Of a DNA stretch of 64,000 nucleotides, positions 14,585-22,828 are shown piece by piece. Position 1 is the stretch's first letter. Every line of letters starts with the position of its first letter. Below the pieces are notes generated by a model, which had not been told where the DNA came from, searched no databases, and saw only the letters and a list, made by a program, of their open reading frames with translations. Both the position numbers and the translations under genes were made by a program. Source of the stretch: Faecalibacterium prausnitzii (GTDB lineage Bacteria > Bacillota > Clostridia > Oscillospirales > Ruminococcaceae); contig NZ_PXUP01000014.1 in NCBI RefSeq assembly GCF_003324185.1, positions 23,868 to 87,867 on the forward strand. The letters are read 5' to 3'.

Positions 14585-14613
14585 TTGACAAACCCGGAAA
14601 AATAGACTATACT
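14585..14613 (+). promoter_or_regulatory. Strong promoter of small RNA B
   Basis: TTGACA 14585-14590, 17-bp spacer, TATACT 14608-14613: the same design and neighbour arrangement as the promoter at 11784. Confidence 0.85.
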
Positions 14614-14619
14614 ACGAAT

Positions 14620-14718
14620 AGAAAGAGCGCTGACTGCAATGGTCAGCTCCTCATCCGGCTAATCAGTCGTAAAGAATGACCGCTTGCTTTCTGAGGGCAT
14701 GAGCGGTCATTTCTTTTT
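14620..14718 (+). ncRNA. Small RNA B, putative type I antitoxin RNA
   Basis: About 99 nt. Stem-loop GCTGAC (14629-14634) / GTCAGC (14642-14647) with loop TGCAATG, almost identical to RNA A; linker with CATCC; terminator stem AATGACCGCT (14675-14684) / AGCGGTCATT (14702-14711) then TCTTTTT. The 3' end overlaps the convergent peptide B gene. Confidence 0.65.
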
Positions 14719-14808
14719 GCCGTTGGAAATCGTCCATGTGATCTCGAAGGTAATGTAGATTGCTCCGCTAAGCAGCGTGAGCAACAGCACGACCTGTTCA
14801 AACGTCAT
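14707..14808 (-). CDS. Short hydrophobic peptide B (putative holin-like type I toxin), 33 aa
   Basis: Starts MTFEQVVLLLTLLSGAIYIT and ends with a Lys3 tail: a membrane helix at about 5-25 and a charged end. ATG at 14808 follows GGGGG by 7 bases; the context GGATG-n5-ATG is shared with peptide A. The leader between about 14895 and 14808 includes the AACTTTTT-containing hairpin loop also present in copy A. Convergent overlap with RNA B supports a toxin-antitoxin pair of the TxpA/RatA kind. Confidence 0.65.
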   Translation of the reverse strand: MTFEQVVLLLTLLSGAIYITFEITWTISNGKKK

Positions 14809-14889
14809 GAGGCATCCCCCTTTCCGCTTTCGCGTCAGGGGAAGCAAAAAGTTTTTCGTCCCCCTCTGGCGCGCAGCCGGAAGGAGCTA

Positions 14890-14909
14890 GACCACCGATT
14901 ATGCAATCA
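14890..14909 (-). promoter_or_regulatory. Conserved block upstream of peptide B (promoter candidate)
   Basis: 20 bp identical to 12161-12180, at the same place relative to the peptide gene; includes a minus-strand CATAAT. Confidence 0.45.
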
Positions 14910-14968
14910 ACGCCCTTACCGCCGAAGCGGCACTTACAGCATACCACAAAAACCGCATATTTGCAACG

Positions 14969-15022
14969 AAAACTCCCGGTTCCGCGCCTGTACGCGCTGC
15001 CGGGAGTTCTGCTTTTTCTGCC
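14969..15022. terminator. Hairpin between peptide B and EF-G paralogue
   Basis: AACTCCCGG and CCGGGAGTT pair around a GC-rich inner part, followed by CTGCTTTTT on the plus strand. No plus-strand gene precedes it, so what it terminates is unclear. Confidence 0.45.
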
Positions 15023-15097
15023 CGCCCGTTTTGCACCCGAATGTCAACTTGCACAAAACAGTGCCCGGAAGTTTGGCAGGCGTTTTTGCTAAATTTT

Positions 15098-15123
15098 GAA
15101 ACGATATATTTAAAAATCGTTTC
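15098..15123. promoter_or_regulatory. Dyad operator candidate before the EF-G paralogue
   Basis: GAAACGAT (15098-15105) and ATCGTTTC (15116-15123) form a perfect 8-bp inverted repeat, 10 bases apart, with a TATTAT -10-like hexamer at 15132-15137 just downstream. Confidence 0.45.
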
Positions 15124-15203
15124 GGATGTGGTATTATCTTTGTAAAATATGCCACAAAAACGGAGAGAACGCTCCGTGCGGCGGAAATGAGGGAAAAACC
15201 GAT

Positions 15204-17288
15204 ATGAAATACGCAAGCAACAACATCCGCAATATTCTGATTGCCGGCCATGCCGGCAGCGGCAAGACCACGCTGACCGAAGCACTGGTCTATTTTTCGG
15301 GCGCTGCCGAGCGTATGGGCCGGGTTGAGGACGGTACCACGATTTCGGACTTTGATCCCGAGGAAGCAAAGCGCAAGGCCAGCCTGTCGGCGTCCGTTGT
15401 GCCGGTGGAGTACGAGGGCATCAAGTACAACCTGATCGATGCACCGGGTCTGTTCGACTTTGAAGCAGGCGAGTACGAGGGCATCCGCGCCGCCGAGAGC
15501 GTGCTGGTGTGCGTGTCCGGCCGCAGCGGCGTTACTGTGGGCGCAGAAAAGGCGTTCCAGCTGGCCCGCAAGAACGGCAAGGCCACCATGGTGTTCGTGT
15601 CCAAGTGCGATCTGGAAAACGCCAACTACTTCAAGATCCTTGAGGATATGAAGATCCGCTTCGGCTCCACCGTCTGCCCCTGCGTCGTGCCCGCAAAGCT
15701 GGATGACGGCACCCCTGTGTACATCAACCTGTTCAGCCAGAAGGCCTTCAAGTACGAGGGCGGCAAGCAGATTCAGGTAGACCTGCCGGACATCGGCCAC
15801 CGCTTCCAGGGCCTGATCGAGGCTATGAGCGAGGCCATTGCAGAAACCGACGATGAACTGATGGAAAAGTTCTTCGGCGGCGAACCCTTTACCACCGAGG
15901 AGATCGTGGAGGGTATGCGCAAGGGCGTTAAGGACGGCCTGATCACCCCCGTGTTCTGCGGCAGCGCCGTGAATATGCAGGCACTGGATATGCTGCTGTT
16001 CAATATGCACAAGCTGCTGCCCAGCCCGGAGCACGAGGCCAGCACGCTGGCTGAGGACGCCAACGGTGAGCCGGTGGAACTGCACTGCACCGAGGATGAG
16101 CCCACTGCCGCCTACGTCTTTAAGACCGTGGCCGACCCGTTCGTGGGCAAGCTGAGCTATCTGCGTGTTATCAGCGGCAAGGTGACCGCAGGCGAACCGC
16201 TGACCAACGCCCGCACCGGCGAGGTGGAAAAGATCACTAAACCCCTGACTGTCCTTGGCAAGAAGCAGATGGAGAACGACGGCATCGGTGCCGGCGATAT
16301 CGGCGCAGTGGCAAAGCTGGTGAGCGCAAAGACCGGCGATACTCTGTGCGATGCAGACCGCGTGGTCAAGCTGCCCGCACCTGTGTTCCCCAAGCCCAGC
16401 CTGTTTATGGCTGTTACCGTGGCCAAGAAGGGCGACGAGGGCAAGATCTCCAGCGCACTGGCACGCCTGATGGAAGAAGATCCCACCCTGTGCTACATCA
16501 ACAACGCCGAGACCCATCAGCAGGTCATCGGCGGCTTGGGCGAGCAGCATCTGGACGTGGTCAAGGCCAAGCTGAAGAACAAGTTCGGCGTGGAGATCGG
16601 TCTGGAAGCTCCCCGCATCGCCTACCGCGAGTCTATCCGCAAGGCCTGCCAGAAACAGGGCCGCCACAAGAAGCAGACCGGCGGTCATGGCCAGTTCGGT
16701 GACGTTATCATCAACTTCGAGCCCTGCGACAGCGAGCAGGTGGTGTTCGAGGAAAAGGTGTTCGGCGGTAGCGTGCCCAAGAACTTCTTCCCCGCCGTAG
16801 AAAAGGGCGTGCGTCTGGCTGCCGAAAAGGGCGTGCTGGCCGGTTACCCCGTGGTCGGCCTGAAGGCCACCCTGCTGGACGGCAGCTACCACCCGGTGGA
16901 TAGCTCTGAAATGGCCTTTATCATGGCTGCAAAGTTGGCCTATAAAGCTGCTATGCCGGAGGCTGGCCCCGTCATTCTGGAGCCTATCCACACCCTGAAG
17001 GCCCATGTGCCCAACGACAACACCGGCGACATCATGGGTGATGTGACCAAGCGCCGTGGCCGTGTGCTGGGCATGGAGCCGGACGAGGACGGCTTGCAGA
17101 CCATCATTGCCGAGGTGCCGCTGGCAGAGCTTGCAAACTTTACCACCTTTATCCGGCAGACCACGCAGGGCCGTGGCTGGTTCACCACCGAGTTTGCCCG
17201 CTATGAGACCCTGCCCGAGATGCTGGTGCCTGCCGTTGTGGAGCAGGCCAAGAAGCTGGGCAATCTGGACGAGGCCGCAGACGACTGA
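15204..17288 (+). CDS. Elongation factor G-like GTPase (FusA2-type paralogue)
   Basis: 694 aa with full EF-G architecture. P-loop AGHAGSGKT at 14-22 differs from the canonical GHIDAGKT, the switch I reads TTISDFDPEEAKRKASL, G3 is DAPG at 79-82 and G4 is SKCD instead of NKMD. Domain IV keeps SSEMAF and the C-terminal region is intact. These deviations are those of the EF-G-like paralogue rather than the main translocase. ATG 15204 has GAGGG ten bases upstream. It stands alone, not in the str operon. Confidence 0.88.
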   Translation: MKYASNNIRNILIAGHAGSGKTTLTEALVYFSGAAERMGRVEDGTTISDFDPEEAKRKASLSASVVPVEYEGIKYNLIDAPGLFDFEAGEYEGIRAAESVLVCVSGRSGVTVGAEKAFQLARKNGKATMVFVSKCDLENANYFKILEDMKIRFGSTVCPCVVPAKLDDGTPVYINLFSQKAFKYEGGKQIQVDLPDIGHRFQGLIEAMSEAIAETDDELMEKFFGGEPFTTEEIVEGMRKGVKDGLITPVFCGSAVNMQALDMLLFNMHKLLPSPEHEASTLAEDANGEPVELHCTEDEPTAAYVFKTVADPFVGKLSYLRVISGKVTAGEPLTNARTGEVEKITKPLTVLGKKQMENDGIGAGDIGAVAKLVSAKTGDTLCDADRVVKLPAPVFPKPSLFMAVTVAKKGDEGKISSALARLMEEDPTLCYINNAETHQQVIGGLGEQHLDVVKAKLKNKFGVEIGLEAPRIAYRESIRKACQKQGRHKKQTGGHGQFGDVIINFEPCDSEQVVFEEKVFGGSVPKNFFPAVEKGVRLAAEKGVLAGYPVVGLKATLLDGSYHPVDSSEMAFIMAAKLAYKAAMPEAGPVILEPIHTLKAHVPNDNTGDIMGDVTKRRGRVLGMEPDEDGLQTIIAEVPLAELANFTTFIRQTTQGRGWFTTEFARYETLPEMLVPAVVEQAKKLGNLDEAADD

Positions 17289-17318
17289 GCTCTGAACCCC
17301 TGATTTGACATTTCCCCG

Positions 17319-17363
17319 AGCCCCCGCCGACACTTTTTTCCCTCTGTCGGCGGGGGCTTTTTT
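17319..17363 (+). terminator. Intrinsic terminator of the EF-G paralogue
   Basis: 14-bp stem AGCCCCCGCCGACA / TGTCGGCGGGGGCT (17319-17332 / 17345-17358) and a T-run. Confidence 0.9.
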
Positions 17364-17371
17364 GCGTAAAA

Positions 17372-17448
17372 ATGGAACACCGGAGCGTCCGCAGATGCTC
17401 CGGTGTTCCGAAATCATAAAAAGTTTTCTGCTGAAAAATGCTCTGGCG
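17372..17448 (-). repeat. Dispersed 3' hairpin element, copy e
   Basis: Directly downstream of asnB on the minus strand: degenerate AACG box and CAGCAGAA, AT-rich spacer, then stem with arms 17374-17386 and 17397-17409 extended by three pairs to a TGCG loop (minus strand), followed by ATTTTTACG. It may also terminate asnB. Confidence 0.6.
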
Positions 17449-19035
17449 TTATACGCCGGAAGCACCATAGTTTGCCAGCACGCGGGCAGAGGGGTCGTTG
17501 ACGTTGCAGCCCGGCCATGCTTTGTTGGGCATCCAGAAGCCTACGATGGTGCGGCTCTGGTCGTGGTAGTACTTCTCAAAAATTTCGCGGTAGAACAGGC
17601 TCTCCTTGGTAAAGGGCATGCAGTGTGCCGAGTAGTTTGCCCGGCGCATCTGGAACTCCTCGTCGGTGTACAGGCTCTCGGCGTACTCCTTGATGTCGTC
17701 CACCATGCTGTGGCCCACGGCGTCCGAGAAGGCGGCCTTTTCGCGCCACAGGATCTCCGGCGGCAGCCAGTCGCCCTCAAAGGCCTTGCGCAGCAGGTAC
17801 TTGCCCTTGCCGTAGCGGTTCAGCTTCTTTTCCGGGTCGATGGCCATGACGTACCGCACAAAATCCAGATCGCCAAAGGGCACGCGGGCTTCGATGCTGT
17901 TGGAGGAGATGCAGCGGTCTGCCCGCAGCACATCGTACATATACAGCTCCCGGATGCGCTTCTGGCTCTCCTGCTGGAAAGCATCGGCGGTGGGGGCGTA
18001 ATCGGTGTATTTGTAGCCGAACAGCTCGTCCGAAATCTCGCCGGTCAGCAGCACACGCACATCGGTCTGCTCGTGGATGGCCTTGCACAGCAGGTACATG
18101 CCCATGCTGGCGCGGATGGTGGTGATATCCCATGTGCCCAGCAGCCGGATGACCTCTTCCAAGCTGCTGAGCACCATCTCGCGGTTGATGATGATCTCGT
18201 GGTGCTCGCTGCCAAGATAGTCCGCAGTCTGCCGGGCGTATTTCAGGTCGATGGCATCAGTGTCCATGCCGATGGCAAAGGTGCGGATGGGCTTGCCCAG
18301 CTTCTTGGCAGCAATGGAGCACACCAAGGAGGAGTCGAGCCCGCCGGAAAGCAGGAAGCCCACGGGTGCATCGGCGTCCAGCCGCTTTTCCACACCGGCG
18401 ATGAGCTTCTCGCGGATGTTCTGCAGGATGGTGGGCATATCGTCCTGCATGGGGGCGGGCACATCGGCAATGTCCTCGTAGCGCACAAAGCGGCCATCGC
18501 AGTAGTAGCTGCCGATGGGGAAGGGACGGATATCATCGCACCAGCCGATGAGGTTGCGCATCTCGGAGGAAAAGGCGATCTTGTGGCTGGACTTGGAGTA
18601 GCCGTAGAACAGCGGACGGATGCCGATGGGGTCGCGGGCGGCGATGAGACGATCCTTGCGGGAATCGTACAGGATCAGCGCAAACTCCGCGTCCATGTGG
18701 CGGAACATATCCAGCCCGTACTCGTAGTACAGCGGCAGCAGGATCTCGCAGTCGCAGTCGGAGCAGAACTTGTAGCCACGGCGCTTTAAGATCTCTTTTT
18801 CGAACCGGAAGCCGTACAGCTCGCCGTTGCACACCACGCAGTCAGCGCCCCGGTAAAAGGGCTGCATCCCCTCCGGGGTCAGTCCCATGATGGCAAGCCG
18901 CCCAAAGCCCATCAGGCCGTAGGGACCCTCCACCACTCGCTGGTCGTCCGGCCCGCGGTCCACGGTGCGCAGCAGATACTCTTTGAATTTTTCGGCACTC
19001 AGGTCGTGCCCCGTATAACCCATAACACAACACAT
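17449..19035 (-). CDS. asnB: Asparagine synthetase (glutamine-hydrolysing)
   Basis: 528 aa. With ATG at 19035 (GAGGGG upstream) the protein begins MCCVMGYTG, placing the catalytic glutaminase Cys at position 2; upstream starts would bury it. The synthetase domain has the ATP PPi loop SGGLDSS. It amidates aspartate with glutamine and ATP. The gene is preceded by a 300-nt T-box leader, so transcription should respond to uncharged tRNA, by function most likely tRNA-Asn. Confidence 0.93.
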   Translation of the reverse strand: MCCVMGYTGHDLSAEKFKEYLLRTVDRGPDDQRVVEGPYGLMGFGRLAIMGLTPEGMQPFYRGADCVVCNGELYGFRFEKEILKRRGYKFCSDCDCEILLPLYYEYGLDMFRHMDAEFALILYDSRKDRLIAARDPIGIRPLFYGYSKSSHKIAFSSEMRNLIGWCDDIRPFPIGSYYCDGRFVRYEDIADVPAPMQDDMPTILQNIREKLIAGVEKRLDADAPVGFLLSGGLDSSLVCSIAAKKLGKPIRTFAIGMDTDAIDLKYARQTADYLGSEHHEIIINREMVLSSLEEVIRLLGTWDITTIRASMGMYLLCKAIHEQTDVRVLLTGEISDELFGYKYTDYAPTADAFQQESQKRIRELYMYDVLRADRCISSNSIEARVPFGDLDFVRYVMAIDPEKKLNRYGKGKYLLRKAFEGDWLPPEILWREKAAFSDAVGHSMVDDIKEYAESLYTDEEFQMRRANYSAHCMPFTKESLFYREIFEKYYHDQSRTIVGFWMPNKAWPGCNVNDPSARVLANYGASGV

Positions 19036-19044
19036 ACTTCTTAC

Positions 19045-19386
19045 CCCTCTTAAAATAAAAAAATACGGCAGCACATTCATCCCATAGTCCTAGGACGAAT
19101 ATGCTGCCGTATCCGTGGTGCCACCTAAATTACCGGCATACGCAATACGCCGGTCACTTTTGTGCGCTCTCCCCGTTGAAAGCACTGCCGCGATAACGAG
19201 CGGCGCACGTCTGCCCCTACTGCTGCGCACGCAGGTTCAGGGAGCGGCTCACGGGTGTTCTTCGGGCTTCGTTTTCTGCGCGGTTTCCACCGTCCCGCGC
19301 TCTCTGCAAGAAAAACCTGAAACCTTACTTTTCCCGGTCAACGCTTTTATTGTCTGCATTGTATCACGGGTTTTTGTCCGTGTCAA
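19045..19386 (-). promoter_or_regulatory. T-box riboswitch leader and promoter of asnB
   Basis: Promoter TTGACA (complement of 19381-19386), 17-bp spacer, TACAAT (complement of 19358-19363), start near 19351 inside the 3' end of the fur-like gene. The T-box AGGTGGCACC is the complement of 19117-19126. The terminator that competes with it has arms around 19066-19080 and 19098-19112 with a T-run to 19058. AAC triplets occur in the presumed Stem I, but I could not fix the specifier by eye. Confidence 0.85.
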
Positions 19387-19849
19387 CACAGCAGGCGCAT
19401 TTTTTTGCAGGCTGTTCTTCCGCTGCGGACGGTGCCGCGTTTTGCGCGCAATGACGGCACAGCCCGTACAGCACGCTGCCCTCACATTGCAGGGTAAAGC
19501 CGTGCTCCGCCATCAGGTGGGCGCGCACTTCATCCATAAAATGGCAGTCCAAGTGATAGATGCGCCCGCACTGCACGCACTTGAGGTGCAGGTGCTCCCG
19601 GCAATGGCGTCCCTCGTCCACATACTGGAACACCGCCCGCTCGCCTTTGTCGGCTACATATTTCATAATGCGCTGCTCGCCGGCAAGCTTGTCCAGATAG
19701 CGGTATACAGTGGTGGGGTTGGGGCTTGCGCCCTGCGCCTCCAGATGCTCCAGAATGTTGGAGGCACTTACTGCGTGCTGACGGTTGTTGATGAGGTAGT
19801 CTAAGATGAGTTGCCGGGTGCGGGTGTTGTAGCCATCGCTTCGTGCCAT
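19364..19849 (-). CDS. Fur-family metal/peroxide regulator
   Basis: 161 aa. N-terminal winged helix (YNTRTRQLILDYLINNRQHA, then NPTTVYRYLDKLAGE) and C-terminal metal-binding half with HLHLKCVQCG and CRHC, the structural zinc Cys pairs, plus extra Cys near the tail (CACC). Whether it is Fur, Zur or PerR cannot be decided by eye. Start ATG 19849 is supported by the fold; AAAGGA lies 12 bases upstream. Confidence 0.85.
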   Translation of the reverse strand: MARSDGYNTRTRQLILDYLINNRQHAVSASNILEHLEAQGASPNPTTVYRYLDKLAGEQRIMKYVADKGERAVFQYVDEGRHCREHLHLKCVQCGRIYHLDCHFMDEVRAHLMAEHGFTLQCEGSVLYGLCRHCAQNAAPSAAEEQPAKKCACCVDTDKNP

Positions 19850-20210
19850 GAGAGTTTCGGTCCTTTCCGGTGTAGATGTGTTGTTTTTTACCCCTATTGT
19901 AGCACAGTTTGCGCTTGGATGCAAAAGAAGCGGGCGGAAAGTCGGCCTGTTTGGCGACAAGCACAAAAAACATTGTAAAAAGTAGCAAAATCGAGGCGTA
20001 ATCTTTGTATAAAACGGAAAACACTCCAAAGTTAAGCAAAAAGTCTTGTAAAAAATGCCCTGATGTGAAATAATGTATTAGATAAAGTGGTTGGATTGCA
20101 GCCGGGATACAAGCTGGCTGAACATGAAGAAGAAGCCGGCAGCGGTGGGTTTGCGCTGCCGGTTCGGACGTTTTGGAACGTTTTTTGGAGAAGAATAGGA
20201 GAGTGTGCTT
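19850..20210. promoter_or_regulatory. Divergent region between Fur-like and GntR-like genes
   Basis: Contains a rightward promoter TTGTAA 20046-20051, 17-bp spacer, AATAAT 20069-20074, and a stem-loop GCCGGCAGCG/CGCTGCCGG at about 20134-20161 in the gntR leader. No gene seen. Confidence 0.45.
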
Positions 20211-20870
20211 ATGAAAGAGCAGGACGCACAGGCAAAGCTCAGCCTGAAGCTGCAGGCGTACCAGTACCTCAAAACCAAGATCTTGAACTGCGAGTACCGC
20301 CCCAACGAGTTTCTGAACGAGCAGAAACTCTGCGCCGAGATGGGCAACATCAGCCGCACCCCCATGCGGGATGCGCTGGGGCGTCTGGAGCAGGAGGGGC
20401 TGATCACCATTCTGCCCAAAAAGGGTCTGATGGTCTCCGGCATCACCGAAGAGGACGTGCACAGTATGTTTGAGATGCGTCTTTTGGTGGAGCCCTACGC
20501 CCTGCGTACTTACGGCAATGCCATCCCTCGGGAGCAGCTGGAGGCCTACGCTGAGCTGATGCACCACAGCGAGCGCATCGAGGACTTCTGCAAGTCGGAC
20601 GACGACTTCCACGAGCTGCTGATGAGCACCCTGCCCAACAAGTATCTGCGCTCTGCCTACGACCGCATCACCGGCCTGAACACCCGTTTCCGCATCATGA
20701 CCGGCAAGGTGAGCATGATCAATCAGGAGCAGACCTGTGAGGAGCATCTGCAGATTCTGGATGCTGCTCTGGCAGGGGACTGGGACGGCGCAGCCATGGC
20801 GCTGCAGCACCATCTGGAGCTGGCCCGCGATAAAGCCGAGGGCGTCATCAAGGTCATCCGCCTGTGGTAA
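20211..20870 (+). CDS. GntR-family regulator, FadR/FCD type
   Basis: 219 aa. Winged HTH at about 15-75 (QAYQYLKTKILNCEYRPNEF, then GNISRTPMRDALGRLEQEGL) and an all-helical FCD ligand domain about 85-215 containing the Asp/His positions typical of metal-carboxylate binding (FHELL, HHLEL). ATG 20211 is preferred to GTG 20205 because the GGAG lies too close to the latter. The effector is unknown; FCD regulators usually sense small organic acids. Confidence 0.88.
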   Translation: MKEQDAQAKLSLKLQAYQYLKTKILNCEYRPNEFLNEQKLCAEMGNISRTPMRDALGRLEQEGLITILPKKGLMVSGITEEDVHSMFEMRLLVEPYALRTYGNAIPREQLEAYAELMHHSERIEDFCKSDDDFHELLMSTLPNKYLRSAYDRITGLNTRFRIMTGKVSMINQEQTCEEHLQILDAALAGDWDGAAMALQHHLELARDKAEGVIKVIRLW

Positions 20871-20885
20871 AAGAATAAAAATTAT

Positions 20886-20923
20886 AAGGTCTGCTGCACC
20901 GCACGGTGCAGCAGACCTTTTGC
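20886..20923 (+). terminator. Intrinsic terminator of the gntR-like gene
   Basis: 15-bp perfect stem AAGGTCTGCTGCACC / GGTGCAGCAGACCTT (20886-20900 / 20905-20919), then TTTGCC. Confidence 0.85.
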
Positions 20924-20936
20924 CTTTTGTCAGCAG

Positions 20937-21058
20937 AACGATTCAGAATGGCCGCCGCGTGCGCTTTGGCCATAATCAGCGGAATTGTTATTTATAATAT
21001 ACGAACAGCCAAGCCTGCGGGCTTGGCTGTTCGACTTTTCACAAGAGGAGAAAAACGG
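20937..21058 (+). repeat. Dispersed 3' hairpin element, copy a
   Basis: AACGATT box and ATGGC/GCCAT hairpin, CAGCGGAA at 20978-20985, AT-rich spacer, stem CGAACAGCCAAGCC (21002-21015) / complement (21020-21033) with loop TGCG, then TTTTCAC and AAACGGCA. It lies after a separate terminator of the upstream gene and ends at the trpZ-like stop. Confidence 0.75.
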
Positions 21059-21063
21059 CAGGC

Positions 21064-21882
21064 TTATTTCTCCACCTTGCTCAGCAGGATACGGTCATTA
21101 TCCAGATTTTTGCCAGCATTCTCGCGGAACTTTTCCAGCAGATCGTCCACTGTCATCTTGCTGCGTGCTGCGCCCTTTACGTCAAACACGATGCGCCCGG
21201 CGTCCATCATCAGGGTGCGGTTGCCCAGCTCCAGCGCCTGATGCATATTGTGGGTCACCATCAGGCAGGTGATCTTTTTCTCGGCCACGATGCTCTTGGT
21301 CAGCGCCAGCACCTTTTCGGCGGTGGCGGGGTCCAGCGCGGCGGTGTGCTCGTCCAACAGCAGCAGCTTCGGCGTGACAAGGGTAGCCATGAGCAGGGTA
21401 AGCGCCTGCCGCTGCCCGCCGGAGAGCAGCCCCACCGGCTGCTTCATGCGGTCCTCCAGCCCCATGTCCAGCAACGCCAGCTTTTCGCGGAAGAGCGCCT
21501 TATCCTTGCGGGAGATGCGGGAGAAGATGGCGTTGGGCGCAGTGCCTGCCCGCAGGTAGGCCAGCGCCAGATTTTCCTCAATGGTCATGTTGGGCGCAGT
21601 GCCCTTGAGCGGGTCCTGGAACAGATGTCCGATGACCTTGCTGCGCTGGTGCTCCGGCGCAAAGGTGATGTCCTGTCCGCCCAGCAGAATGCTGCCCTCA
21701 TCGGCAATAAAGCCGCCGGTGATGGCATTGAACAGGGTGGATTTGCCCGCGCCGTTGGAGCCTACGATGGTGGCAAAATCTCCGGCTTCCATCTGCAGGC
21801 TCACCCCATTTAGCGCCACTTTTTCGTTGACGGTGCCGGGGTTAAAGGTTTTGTGCAGGTCGTTCAGTTGCAGCATTTCCAT
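21064..21882 (-). CDS. ABC transporter ATP-binding protein (TrpZ-like)
   Basis: 272 aa ATPase: Walker A GSNGAGKS, signature LSGGQRQAL, Walker B LLLLDEHTAALD and the H-loop THNMHQALELG. It begins two bases after the permease stop with GGAGGG in the permease end. Partner of the permease and lipoprotein next to it, of the type known as TrpXYZ, an uptake system for tryptophan or other aromatic compounds. Confidence 0.9.
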   Translation of the reverse strand: MEMLQLNDLHKTFNPGTVNEKVALNGVSLQMEAGDFATIVGSNGAGKSTLFNAITGGFIADEGSILLGGQDITFAPEHQRSKVIGHLFQDPLKGTAPNMTIEENLALAYLRAGTAPNAIFSRISRKDKALFREKLALLDMGLEDRMKQPVGLLSGGQRQALTLLMATLVTPKLLLLDEHTAALDPATAEKVLALTKSIVAEKKITCLMVTHNMHQALELGNRTLMMDAGRIVFDVKGAARSKMTVDDLLEKFRENAGKNLDNDRILLSKVEK

Positions 21883-21883
21883 G

Positions 21884-22828
21884 TTACTGTCCCTCCCTGT
21901 TGGTCACGGTGCAGCGGGCACGGGCAGCGTGCCGGCGCTTTTCAAAGGCGAAGTGCTCCCGGATGGCGGGCATGGAGATGGCCACTGCCACAATGATGGC
22001 AGAAACCAGCTTCATGGCGGCGGCGGGCACGTTGAACCGCAGCGCCACGGCCACGATAAAGCGGTACAGGCAGCTTCCGAACACCACGCCCAGAATGCAG
22101 CGCAGCATGGTGCGCTTGCCCACCAGCGTCTCACCGATGATGAGGGAAGCCAGTGCAATGGTCACCATGCCGGTGCCCACGTTGATATCACAGCTTTTCT
22201 GGTACTGTGCCAGCAGCCCGCCGGACAGCGCACACAACGCACCGGATACGCACAGACCCACCGTGATGGTAAAGGCGGGGTTGATGCTGGAAGCCCGCAC
22301 CATGGCGGCGTTATCGCCGGTGGCGCGGATGGAAAGCCCCAGCCGCGTGCCCAGAAAGCCCAGCATCGCCGCGCAGGCTACAGCAATGATGCCTGCCGCC
22401 AGTGCCAGCTTGTACCAGCTGCCCAGAAAGCCCAGCGAAGTTTTTGCCATGGAGAAGATGGTAGGGGTCTTGACCAGCGACATGGTGGAGGAAAAGCCCA
22501 TCACTGCCAGATTGATGGTGTATAGGCCGGTGTTGACAATGATACCGGCCATAATGCTTTCCACCCCGAGCCTTGTCTGCAAAAAGGCGGTGACAAAGCC
22601 GGAGCACACCCCCGCAGCCATGGCTGCCGCCAGTGCAAGGATGGGGTGACCGGTCAGCGCCACCTGACAGGCCACGGCGCAGCCCAGCGTAAAGCAGCCG
22701 TCGGTGGAAAGGTCGGCAATATTCAGGATGGAGTAGCTCAGAAACAGTGCCAACGCCACCAGTCCGTAGATGCAGCCCAGCTCCAGCGCTGTCTGCAAAA
22801 CGTTGAGGGAAAAAATACTCGCCAGCAT
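21884..22828 (-). CDS. ABC transporter permease (TrpY-like)
   Basis: 314 aa with about eight to nine membrane helices, of the branched-chain/ABC_sub_bind-linked permease family (LYGLVALALFLSYSILNIAD-type start, alanine-rich helices). ATG 22828 follows AAAGGAG. Middle gene of the three-gene transporter operon. Confidence 0.88.
   Translation of the reverse strand: MLASIFSLNVLQTALELGCIYGLVALALFLSYSILNIADLSTDGCFTLGCAVACQVALTGHPILALAAAMAAGVCSGFVTAFLQTRLGVESIMAGIIVNTGLYTINLAVMGFSSTMSLVKTPTIFSMAKTSLGFLGSWYKLALAAGIIAVACAAMLGFLGTRLGLSIRATGDNAAMVRASSINPAFTITVGLCVSGALCALSGGLLAQYQKSCDINVGTGMVTIALASLIIGETLVGKRTMLRCILGVVFGSCLYRFIVAVALRFNVPAAAMKLVSAIIVAVAISMPAIREHFAFEKRRHAARARCTVTNREGQ

Noticed and set aside
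14934..17468. 844-codon open frame on the minus strand
   Set aside because: Antisense of the EF-G paralogue and crossing two terminators; no ribosome site and biased composition.
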